Of a stretch of 64,000 nt of DNA, positions 56,230-64,000 are shown in pieces (the first letter of the stretch is position 1; every line of letters starts with the position of its first letter). The stretch spans positions 3,297,001 through 3,361,000 of the forward strand of contig NZ_CP076668.1 in assembly GCF_018968705.1 (NCBI RefSeq), in the 5' to 3' direction. Position numbers and translations under genes: made by a program. This stretch comes from Pseudomonas lijiangensis (GTDB lineage Bacteria; Pseudomonadota; Gammaproteobacteria; Pseudomonadales; Pseudomonadaceae). The notes under the pieces are model-generated. The model had not been told where the DNA came from. It saw nothing but the letters and a program-made list of their open reading frames with translations, and did no database searches.

Positions 56230-56817
56230 CAGCTCGCTAGGCTAATCTCCTGCCGCCCATCTAGGAGCCACATCGTGCACGGATCATAGACCACTCCAAC
56301 GCCATAGGCCTCTATACCTTCGTAGCCGCCTTAACATCGGCCACACCCGAACCGTAACACGCCTTCCCTCAACAGTGCATCGCGAATACGGTTATCAAGC
56401 ATGCAGTTTTGGCCGCAGGAACCTTAGGATTTTCAAGGCATAGTTAATTCCACAGCCAGGGATTTGCAGCGCTGCTGTAATTGCAATTGCTCGTTCTGAA
56501 TCGCTAACAGCGACGACGGCGTTCAAGACATCTTGTAGCCGAGGCCGGCCTCGAGACGCAATCGTTGGATCGTTCTTGCCGGCTCCCTATGCCAGTAAAG
56601 AACGGATGTAATTCGTCGGGGTATTCAACACCGGACCACTCGTTGCAAGCCAGACGCCACGATCCTCAACTACCTGATCCAAGGGAATACGGATAGTAGT
56701 CACCTGAGGCAGAGACGAGGCACGTGAGGGCATCGAAACTAGGCAATCTCGACTACCCTCACCACTCAAGTACGCGCAGCCTGGACGACTCCTAGTTGAA
56801 CTGTGGCTTCGGATCAA
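56230..56817 (-). pseudogene. Decayed helix-hairpin-helix (DNA glycosylase-like) gene
   Basis: The frame from 56817 (TTIRIPLDQVVEDRGVWLATS, then NYIRSLLA) hits a TAG. It continues in frame with KNDPTIASRGRPRLQDVLNA and the HhH-like ALQIPGCGINYALKILRFL. A frameshift then leads to MLDNRIRDALLREGVLRFG, and later to YEGIEAYGVGVVYDPCTMWL in another frame. Together they suggest one gene of about 200 codons broken by at least one stop and two shifts. The glycosylase assignment rests on the IPGCG hairpin and is tentative. Confidence 0.55.
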
Positions 56818-56910
56818 TTGCTCCCTGACTTAATGGCGGACCATAGGATCCAACAAGTGACGACCGAATCCTACTACCCCAGCGTTTCACAGCGACGGGC
56901 TATTCGCGTC

Positions 56911-56923
56911 TGTGGGGGTAAAA
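56911..56923 (+). repeat. Candidate integrase arm site, right
   Basis: TGTGGGGGTAAAA, the direct repeat partner of 47179-47191, 53 bases inside attR. Confidence 0.5.
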
Positions 56924-56937
56924 ACACTAAAAATAAA

Positions 56938-56970
56938 AAGGGGTCACGAGATAAAATCTCGTAACCCCTT
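56938..56970 (-). terminator. Terminator following tRNA-Pro, island-borne
   Basis: On the minus strand, arms starting AAGGGGT and ending ACCCCTT pair over about 15 bases with one mismatch, and a T-rich tail follows. It is inside the island, so it replaces the tRNA's original terminator. Confidence 0.88.
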
Positions 56971-56975
56971 GAATT

Positions 56976-57020
56976 ATATGGTCGGGACGGAGTGATTCGA
57001 ACACTCGACCCCTAGCACCC
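56976..57020. repeat. attR within tRNA-Pro
   Basis: The right copy of the island's direct repeat. It coincides with the 3' half of the intact tRNA-Pro gene; the duplicate is at 47002-47046. Confidence 0.9.
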
Positions 57021-57055
57021 CATGCTAGTGCGCTACCGGACTGCGCTACGCCCCG
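56979..57055 (-). tRNA. tRNA-Pro (anticodon GGG)
   Basis: 77 bases on the minus strand, beginning CGGGGCGTAGCGCAG and ending with encoded CCA. The acceptor strands CGGGGCG and CGTCCCG pair with one wobble. The anticodon arm is CTAGC-ATGGGGT-GCTAG, giving anticodon GGG. The T-arm contains GTTCGAATC. The island inserted into its 3' end and left the gene complete. Confidence 0.97.
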
Positions 57056-57142
57056 ACTAGGCGTGAAACTGTTTCGCAACTTGCGAAAGCGATGAGGAAT
57101 ATACCCTAAGCTTTTGAATTATGGAAGTATCTTGCTCGCTCG

Positions 57143-57499
57143 TCATGCACGAAGAATGACAAGTACATCTTCCAGTTCGGCAATCATCTGCCGGATCATC
57201 TGCTTGTTGTGCTGGGTATCGTCCTTCGCTTCGCCACTGGTAAGACGCAACCGGGCTCCACCGATGGTGAAGCCCTGGTCGTAGAGCAAAGCGCGGATCT
57301 GGCGGATCATCAGCACGTCTTGGCGCTGATAATACCGACGGTTTCCGCGTCGCTTGACGGGGTTGAGTTGAGGAAACTCCTGCTCCCAATAGCGCAGAAC
57401 GTGCGGTTTGACCGCGCAGAGCTCGCTGACTTCACCAATGGTGAAGTAGCGTTTGCCCGGGATAGGCGGTAGCTCGTCGTTATGACTTGGTTCCAGCAT
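57143..57499 (-). CDS. MerR-family regulator downstream of ihfA
   Basis: A 118-residue MerR-like protein: [30 protein letters not shown] is the winged helix, given here in outline, followed by [26 protein letters not shown]. The ATG at 57499 has GAGG upstream and lies inside the ihfA 3' end (20-base overlap). This gene follows ihfA in most gamma-proteobacteria of this type. There is no cysteine-based effector domain. Its target is unknown. Confidence 0.92.
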   Translation of the reverse strand: MLEPSHNDELPPIPGKRYFTIGEVSELCAVKPHVLRYWEQEFPQLNPVKRRGNRRYYQRQDVLMIRQIRALLYDQGFTIGGARLRLTSGEAKDDTQHNKQMIRQMIAELEDVLVILRA

Positions 57500-57782
57500 A
57501 AGCCTCAACTCGGGCCTTCAACTTCTGCCCTGGACGAAAGGTGACCACACGGCGAGCAGTGATCGGAATCTCCTCGCCGGTCTTTGGATTTCTACCAGGC
57601 CGCTGGCGTTTGTCGCGCAGGTCGAAATTGCCGAATCCGGACAATTTCACCTGCTCGTTGTCTTCCAGAGCGTGCCTGATTTCCTCAAAGAACAGCTCAA
57701 CCAATTCCTTGGCTTCTCGTTTATTCAGGCCCAGCTCTTCGTACAGACGTTCGGCCATCTCAGCTTTCGTCAGAGCCCCCAT
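57480..57782 (-). CDS. ihfA: Integration host factor subunit alpha
   Basis: A 100-residue DNA-bending protein of the HU/IHF fold: [20 protein letters not shown] at the start, [20 protein letters not shown] and the DNA-wrapping arm with [12 protein letters not shown]. It forms a dimer with IhfB. It follows pheT after three bases and overlaps the merR-like gene, so it is part of the long translation operon. Confidence 0.98.
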   Translation of the reverse strand: MGALTKAEMAERLYEELGLNKREAKELVELFFEEIRHALEDNEQVKLSGFGNFDLRDKRQRPGRNPKTGEEIPITARRVVTFRPGQKLKARVEAYAGTKS

Positions 57783-57785
57783 ACG

Positions 57786-60164
57786 CTACTTCCTTAACGT
57801 GACGTTTAACCGTTCCTCAAGTGAATTGAGGATAGCAAGTGTCGTTGCGTTTACCTCATCGTCAGTAAGAGTGCGCGATGGATGCTGCCAGGTCAAGCCG
57901 ACTGCAAGGCTTTTTCTATGCGGATCAATGCCTTTACCCTGATACACGTCAAATAGCCTGAGGTCCGTGAGCCATTCGCCTGCATTTTCACGAATAACGT
58001 CAAGAACCGCGCTTGCATTGACGTCCCGATCAGCCAGCAGAGCCAGGTCGCGGCGTACTTCCGGGAAGCGGGAAAGCTCGTGGAATTTCGGCAGACGGCC
58101 TGTAGCCACTTCGCCCAGCACCAGTTCGAACACGAACACCGGGCGATCAAGGCCCAGAGTTTTTGCCAGTTCCGGATGAATGGCGCCCAGGAAACCGACT
58201 TCACGACCATCGCGCTCGATGCGAGCGGTCTGGCCAGGGTGCAAGGCTGGATGCTGACCTGCAGAGAACGTGAACTCACCCAGTGCGCCAGCAAAACCAA
58301 GCACCGCTTCCACATCCGCTTTCACGTCGAAGAAGTCGACGGCGTCACGGCCTTGCGCCCAACCTTCAGGCAGGCGGCTGCCGCAAACCACACCAGCAAG
58401 CATCGGCTCTTGCTTGAGGCCATCAAGCTGACCGACGAAACGCAGACCGCTTTCGAACATGCGAACGCGATCCTGCTGACGGTTGAGGTTATGTTGCAGC
58501 GCCTTGACCAGACCCGGCCACAGCGAGGAACGCATGGCAGCCATGTCATTGGAGATCGGGTTGGCCAGCAGCAGCGGCTGGACGCCCGGGCTGAACAGCT
58601 CGAACAGTTTCGGATCGATGAAGCTGTAGGTGATCGCTTCCTGATAGCCACGGGCAACCAGCAGACGACGCAGTTCAGGCAGATCGCCACGCGCTTCAGC
58701 CTTGGCCTGAGGGGCCAGGCGTGCTTGCGGGTAACGAACCGGCAGGTGGTTGTAACCGTACAGACGCGCCAGCTCTTCGATCAGGTCGACTTCAAGGCTG
58801 ATGTCGAAACGATGACTTGGCACTTCAACGAGCCATTGGCCAGCAGTCTCGCTGCTCAGTTTCAAGCCCAGAGCAGTCAGGAGACGTTCGATTTCGGCGT
58901 TTTCGATCACCAGGCCGAGCATTTGCTCGACACGGCTTGCACGCAGGGTCACGGAAGCAATCGATGGCAGGTGCTGTTCGCTGACTGCTTCGATGACAGG
59001 CCCTGCTTCACCGCCGGTGATTTCCAGCAGCAGGCCAGTGGCGCGCTCCATGGCTTCACGGGCCAGTTGCCAGTCCACGCCGCGCTCGTAACGGTGCGAA
59101 GCATCGGTGTGCAGGCCATAGGAACGGGCCTTGCCAGCCACCGAGATGGTGTCGAAGAACGCGCTTTCCAGGAAGATATCGCGAGTCTTGGTGGTCACGC
59201 CGCTGTGCTCGCCACCCATGATGCCAGCGATAGCCAGTGCACGCTGGTGGTCGGCGATGACCAGGGTGTCAGCACGCAGGCTGACTTCCTGACCGTCGAG
59301 CAGGACCAGCTTCTCGCCCTCCTCGGCCATGCGCACACGAATCCCGCCATTGATTTCGGCCAGATCGAAGGCATGCAGAGGCTGACCCAGCTCCAGCATG
59401 ACGTAGTTGGTGATGTCGACAGCTGCATCGATGCTGCGCACGTCCGAACGACGCAGACGCTCTACCATCCACAGCGGAGTAGGACGCGACAGGTCGACGT
59501 TGCGAATCACACGCCCCAGGTAACGCGGGCAGGCAGCAGGTGCCAGCAACTCGACAGGACGCACTTCGTCATGCACTGCAGCAACAGGTGCCACGTGCGG
59601 ACGAGTGACCTCGGCGGCATACAGCGCGCCGACTTCGCGAGCCAGACCGGCAACCGACAGGCAATCGCCACGGTTTGGCGTCAGGTCGACTTCGATGCTG
59701 GCATCGTCCAGCTCCAGGTAAACGCGAATGTCCTGCCCCACTGGAGCGTCGGCAGCCAGCTCCATCAGGCCATCGTTACCCTCGCCCAGTTGCAGCTCGG
59801 CAGCGGAACACAGCATGCCGTTGGACTCGACGCCGCGCAGCTTGGCCTTCTTGATCTTGAAGTCGCCAGGAAGCTCGGCGCCGATCATTGCGAAAGGAAT
59901 CTTCAGGCCCGGACGCACGTTCGGCGCGCCACAGACGACCTGCAGTGTTTCGCTGCCATTGCTGACCTGACAAACGCGCAGCTTGTCAGCATCAGGGTGT
60001 TGCTCGGTGCTCAGGACTTCGCCTACGACCACACCGGTGAAGATGCCGGCGGCCAGCGTAACGCTGTCAACCTCAAGACCGGCCATCGACAGACGGGCAA
60101 CCAGCTCGTCCCGGGAAACCTGCGGGCTTACCCAGCCACGCAACCATTGTTCACTGAATTTCAT
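57786..60164 (-). CDS. pheT: Phenylalanyl-tRNA synthetase beta subunit
   Basis: A 792-residue subunit, full length. It starts MKFSEQWLRGWVSPQVSRDE, then the tRNA-binding OB domain (GVVVGEVLSTEQHPDADKLR, QVVCGAPNVRPG), the B3/B4 editing domain, B5, and the C-terminal anticodon-binding fold ending LEERLNVTLRK. It joins PheS in a tetramer that charges tRNA-Phe and edits mischarged tyrosine. It lies 36 bases after pheS. Confidence 0.98.
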   Translation of the reverse strand: MKFSEQWLRGWVSPQVSRDELVARLSMAGLEVDSVTLAAGIFTGVVVGEVLSTEQHPDADKLRVCQVSNGSETLQVVCGAPNVRPGLKIPFAMIGAELPGDFKIKKAKLRGVESNGMLCSAAELQLGEGNDGLMELAADAPVGQDIRVYLELDDASIEVDLTPNRGDCLSVAGLAREVGALYAAEVTRPHVAPVAAVHDEVRPVELLAPAACPRYLGRVIRNVDLSRPTPLWMVERLRRSDVRSIDAAVDITNYVMLELGQPLHAFDLAEINGGIRVRMAEEGEKLVLLDGQEVSLRADTLVIADHQRALAIAGIMGGEHSGVTTKTRDIFLESAFFDTISVAGKARSYGLHTDASHRYERGVDWQLAREAMERATGLLLEITGGEAGPVIEAVSEQHLPSIASVTLRASRVEQMLGLVIENAEIERLLTALGLKLSSETAGQWLVEVPSHRFDISLEVDLIEELARLYGYNHLPVRYPQARLAPQAKAEARGDLPELRRLLVARGYQEAITYSFIDPKLFELFSPGVQPLLLANPISNDMAAMRSSLWPGLVKALQHNLNRQQDRVRMFESGLRFVGQLDGLKQEPMLAGVVCGSRLPEGWAQGRDAVDFFDVKADVEAVLGFAGALGEFTFSAGQHPALHPGQTARIERDGREVGFLGAIHPELAKTLGLDRPVFVFELVLGEVATGRLPKFHELSRFPEVRRDLALLADRDVNASAVLDVIRENAGEWLTDLRLFDVYQGKGIDPHRKSLAVGLTWQHPSRTLTDDEVNATTLAILNSLEERLNVTLRK

Positions 60165-60200
60165 CCTGCTCTCCTAATAGATTCGTTACGGGCATGCGTT

Positions 60201-61270
<1,070 letters not shown>

Positions 61271-61320
61271 ATGACGTTCAAAACCGGTTCCGGAACCCGG
61301 AACCAGTGATTGTCGGGGAC

Positions 61321-61677
61321 TTAGGCCAAAGTGGCTTTAGCTTTCTCGACAATCGCAGCAAACGCCGCTTTTTCGTTCACTGCCAGATCAGCCAGAACCT
61401 TACGGTCGATCTCGATGGACGCCTTTTTCAGGCCAGCGATCAAACGGCTGTAAGACAGACCGTTGGTACGAGCACCAGCGTTGATACGAGCGATCCACAG
61501 AGCGCGGAACTGACGTTTTTTCTGACGACGGTCACGGTAGGCGTATTGGCCTGCCTTGATTACCGCTTGCTTGGCAACACGGAATACGCGTGAACGCGCG
61601 CCGTAGTAGCCTTTAGCAAGTTTCAGAATTTTTTTGTGACGCTTACGGGCAATGACGCCACGCTTTACACGAGCCAT
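61321..61677 (-). CDS. rplT: Ribosomal protein L20
   Basis: A 118-residue, very basic 50S protein: [20 protein letters not shown] at the start, [20 protein letters not shown] and [21 protein letters not shown]20 is needed for early 50S assembly and in many bacteria represses its own operon. It follows rpmI after 28 bases. Confidence 0.99.
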   Translation of the reverse strand: MARVKRGVIARKRHKKILKLAKGYYGARSRVFRVAKQAVIKAGQYAYRDRRQKKRQFRALWIARINAGARTNGLSYSRLIAGLKKASIEIDRKVLADLAVNEKAAFAAIVEKAKATLA

Positions 61678-61705
61678 GAGTTACTTCCTCTATTCTTGAT
61701 CAAAA

Positions 61706-61900
61706 TTAACGAAGGCGCAGCATGCGCTCGACTTTTGCCACGTCAGACGGATGCAGCAAGCTGCTACCGCGCAGTTGACGCTTACGCTTGGTCGACATTT
61801 TGGTCAGGATGTGGCTCTTGAAAGCGTGTTTGTGCTTGATGCCGTTCGCAGTTTTCAAAAACCGCTTAGCTGCACCACTTTTAGTCTTCATCTTTGGCAT
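61706..61900 (-). CDS. rpmI: Ribosomal protein L35
   Basis: A 64-residue basic 50S protein: [20 protein letters not shown], then [20 protein letters not shown] and an ending in VERMLRLR. It lies between infC (60-base gap) and rplT, the usual order. Confidence 0.99.
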   Translation of the reverse strand: MPKMKTKSGAAKRFLKTANGIKHKHAFKSHILTKMSTKRKRQLRGSSLLHPSDVAKVERMLRLR

Positions 61901-61960
61901 GTTCGGATACTCCGCATTCAGTTGATAAACATAACCGCAAGGCCTGCCGTGCCCTGGTGG

Positions 61961-62512
61961 TTACTTCTTCTTTTTCGGGGCGATGACCATGATCAGCTGG
62001 CGTCCTTCCATCTTAGGATGCTGTTCGACGGAACCGTATTCGAGCAGGTCAGCTTCAACCCGTTTCAACAATTCCATACCCAGCTCCTGGTGGGCCATCT
62101 CACGACCACGGAATCTCAACGATACCTTGGCCCTGTCCCCGTCACTCAGGAAACGTACCAGGTTGCGTAGTTTTACCTGGTAATCCCCTTCCTCCGTCCC
62201 TGGACGAAACTTGATTTCTTTAACCTGGATCTGCTTCTGGTTTTTCTTCGCTGCAGCAATCTGCTTCTTCTTTTCGAAGATCGATTTGCCGTAGTCCATG
62301 ACACGGCAGACCGGAGGTACTGCGTCGGCAGAAATCTCTACCAGATCCAGCTTCGCCTCTTCGGCTATACGAAGCGCTTCATCAATCGAGACGATGCCAA
62401 TCTGCTCGCCGTCAGCGCCAATTAACCGAACCTCGCGGGCCGAGATATTCTCATTGATCGGGGCCTTGGGTGCAGCTCGTTTATCTTGTCTCATTTCACG
62501 CTTAATAATAAT
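61961..62512 (-). CDS. infC: Translation initiation factor IF-3 with ATT start
   Basis: 183 codons when started at the ATT at 62512, read as [23 protein letters not shown] is the known autoregulatory start of infC in Enterobacteria; Pseudomonas IF-3 has the same N-terminus and length. The first in-frame ATG (62494) is six codons later and lacks a ribosome binding site; GGAG stands before the ATT run. Two further ATT codons follow directly, so the exact start is ambiguous by one or two codons. Domains: [20 protein letters not shown] and [19 protein letters not shown]. The start overlaps the thrS stop. Confidence 0.93.
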   Translation of the reverse strand: MIIKREMRQDKRAAPKAPINENISAREVRLIGADGEQIGIVSIDEALRIAEEAKLDLVEISADAVPPVCRVMDYGKSIFEKKKQIAAAKKNQKQIQVKEIKFRPGTEEGDYQVKLRNLVRFLSDGDRAKVSLRFRGREMAHQELGMELLKRVEADLLEYGSVEQHPKMEGRQLIMVIAPKKKK

Positions 62513-64000
62513 TACTCCGAATCTTGGCGACCACGCCGGGAAACCGCTTGTGCGAGGAATTCAGCGAATTGGGCGACCGGCATTGAACCGAGGTCAGCGC
62601 CTTCGCGTGTACGCACAGCGACAGTTTGCGTTTCAACTTCCCGATCTCCGATGACGAGGAGATAAGGGACCTTGAGCAAAGTATGCTCGCGGATTTTAAA
62701 GCCGATCTTTTCATTTCTCAAGTCGGACTTGGCACGAAATCCGCTTTGAGCCAGAGTTTTTTCGACTTCAAGGGCAAAATCTGCCTGTTTATCAGTGATA
62801 TTCATGATCACTGCCTGCGTCGGAGCAAGCCAGGCCGGGAATGCGCCTTCGTAATGTTCGATCAGAATACCGATGAAACGCTCGAAGGATCCGAGGATGG
62901 CACGGTGCAACATGACCGGATGCTTGCGACCGTTGTCTTCCGAGACGTACTCGGCGCTCAGACGGATCGGCAGGTTGAAATCGAGCTGCAAGGTACCACA
63001 TTGCCAGACACGACCGAGACAATCCTTCAGGGAAAACTCGATTTTCGGACCATAGAAAGCGCCCTCGCCCGGTTGCAGATCGTAGGGCAGGCCCGCGCTG
63101 TCCAGCGCAGAAGCCAGTGCCGACTCGGCACGATCCCACAATTCGTCGGAACCCACGCGCTTTTCAGGGCGGGTCGACAGCTTGAGCTCGATGTCCTTGA
63201 AGCCGAAATCGGCATACACATCCAGGGTCAGCTTGATGAAAGCTGCCGACTCGGACTGCATCTGCTCTTCGGTGCAGAAAATGTGCGCATCGTCCTGAGT
63301 GAAGCCACGCACGCGCATGATGCCGTGCAATGCACCCGACGGCTCGTTACGGTGGCAGGCACCGAACTCGGCCAGACGCAGCGGCAGTTCACGGTAGCTT
63401 TTCAGGCCCTGATTGAACACCTGCACGTGGCACGGGCAGTTCATCGGCTTGATGGCGTAGTCGCGACTCTCGGACTCGGTGGTGAACATGTTGTCGGCGT
63501 AGTTGGCCCAGTGCCCGGATTTCTCCCAGAGCGAGCGATCGACCACCTGTGGAGTCTTGATCTCCAGATAGCCGTTCTCGCGCTGCACTTTGCGCATGTA
63601 CTGCTCAAGCACCTGATACAGGGTCCAGCCCTGCGGATGCCAGAACACCATGCCCGGCGCTTCTTCCTGGGTGTGGAACAACCCCAGGCGCTTGCCGATC
63701 TTGCGATGGTCACGCTTTTCAGCTTCTTCGATGCGCTGGATATAAGCAGCCAGTTGCTTCTTGTCCGCCCAGGCGGTGCCGTAGACGCGCTGCAACTGCT
63801 CGTTCTTGGCATCGCCACGCCAGTAGGCGCCGGAGAGCTTGGTCAGCTTGAAAGACTTGAGGAAGCGGGTGTTCGGCACGTGCGGACCGCGGCACATGTC
63901 GACGTATTCTTCGTGATAGTACAGGCCCATGGCCTGCTGATCGGGCATGTCCTCGACCAGACGCAACTTGTAGTCTTCCTGGCGCGAAGTGAACACTTCG
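62512..64000 (-). CDS. thrS: Threonyl-tRNA synthetase (5' end outside window)
   Basis: The last 496 or so of about 640 residues are present; the TGS and part of the editing domain are off the right edge. The zinc and catalytic core has [53 protein letters not shown] and [20 protein letters not shown]. The anticodon domain begins [19 protein letters not shown]. The TAA stop shares its last A with the infC ATT start. Confidence 0.98.
   Translation of the reverse strand, partial: EVFTSRQEDYKLRLVEDMPDQQAMGLYYHEEYVDMCRGPHVPNTRFLKSFKLTKLSGAYWRGDAKNEQLQRVYGTAWADKKQLAAYIQRIEEAEKRDHRKIGKRLGLFHTQEEAPGMVFWHPQGWTLYQVLEQYMRKVQRENGYLEIKTPQVVDRSLWEKSGHWANYADNMFTTESESRDYAIKPMNCPCHVQVFNQGLKSYRELPLRLAEFGACHRNEPSGALHGIMRVRGFTQDDAHIFCTEEQMQSESAAFIKLTLDVYADFGFKDIELKLSTRPEKRVGSDELWDRAESALASALDSAGLPYDLQPGEGAFYGPKIEFSLKDCLGRVWQCGTLQLDFNLPIRLSAEYVSEDNGRKHPVMLHRAILGSFERFIGILIEHYEGAFPAWLAPTQAVIMNITDKQADFALEVEKTLAQSGFRAKSDLRNEKIGFKIREHTLLKVPYLLVIGDREVETQTVAVRTREGADLGSMPVAQFAEFLAQAVSRRGRQDSE

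Larger units (their letters stand above)
47002..57020. mobile_element. 10-kb tRNA-Pro genomic island with two anti-phage modules
   Basis: The island is bounded by the 45-base imperfect direct repeat and sits in the 3' end of tRNA-Pro(GGG), which stays intact on the right. It carries qatC-qatB-qatA on the minus strand and the membrane protein plus RT-nitrilase genes on the plus strand. Parts of it are clearly richer in AT than the flanks, notably 51.4-52.7 kb. The right end (55994-56817) contains decayed frames. No integrase or transposase is visible, so it can no longer move on its own. Confidence 0.88.

Noticed and set aside
55985..56980. Integrase gene next to attR
   Set aside because: The decayed frames show HhH-like sequence and no tyrosine-recombinase R-H-R-Y pattern.
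61271..61320. pheM-like leader peptide before pheS
   Set aside because: There is no start codon followed by Phe codons between the rplT stop and the hairpin.

Overview
The window looks like the chromosome of a fluorescent Pseudomonas, most likely of the P. syringae complex. The block thrS-infC-rpmI-rplT-pheS-pheT-ihfA-merR-tRNA-Pro at the right edge has the usual gamma-proteobacterial order with Pseudomonas-like proteins. XenA, OprD-type porin, membrane glucose dehydrogenase, DUF1652 and REP sequences of Pseudomonas type point the same way. The genus is well supported; the species is inference.

Layout: 1-16 kb is a patchwork of small regulator/enzyme units: MocR regulator (partial) with a stand-alone PP-loop ATPase, MDR oxidoreductase with divergent LysR, secreted alpha/beta hydrolase, xenA with divergent ArsR and a perfect operator, MFS exporter beside a truncated LysR, NAPE-PLD-like lactamase fold, YciI protein, SDR with divergent AraC, a DUF1349 protein, GNAT. 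16.1-20.1 kb is a FecI-FecR-TonB receptor iron-uptake unit with a Fur box. 20.2-22.1 kb is a LysR gene and a DUF1445 hydro-lyase, each preceded by the same inverted repeat.

22.1-36.5 kb appears to be one metabolic locus under a NAC-like LysR (26598): an aminotransferase/MFS/OprD operon on the minus strand; a plus-strand operon encoding BCCP, biotin carboxylase, PxpB, PxpC, a second BCCP-like protein without the biotin lysine, and a divergent LamB/YcsF (PxpA-like) protein; then an SDR and a polar amino-acid ABC transporter. A 39-bp element containing ATA-N9-TAT is repeated before all three transcription units. The operon resembles a urea carboxylase split into subunits and coupled to a YcsF protein; I suggest it processes an amide or lactam that need not be 5-oxoproline.

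36.9-46.7 kb holds katG, the membrane PQQ-dependent glucose dehydrogenase, MarR plus an HPP-CBS membrane protein, a soluble BdlA-like PAS chemoreceptor, DUF1652, and two small acidic proteins.

47.0-57.0 kb is a 10-kb genomic island in the 3' end of tRNA-Pro(GGG), flanked by a 45-bp imperfect direct repeat. It carries two divergent anti-phage modules: qatA-qatB-qatC (no qatD seen) and a DRT type 1-like system (membrane protein plus reverse transcriptase-nitrilase fusion) with a structured intergenic segment and an 18-codon ORF between its genes. No integrase is left; the right end contains decayed genes. The window ends with the core translation operon, thrS running off the edge.
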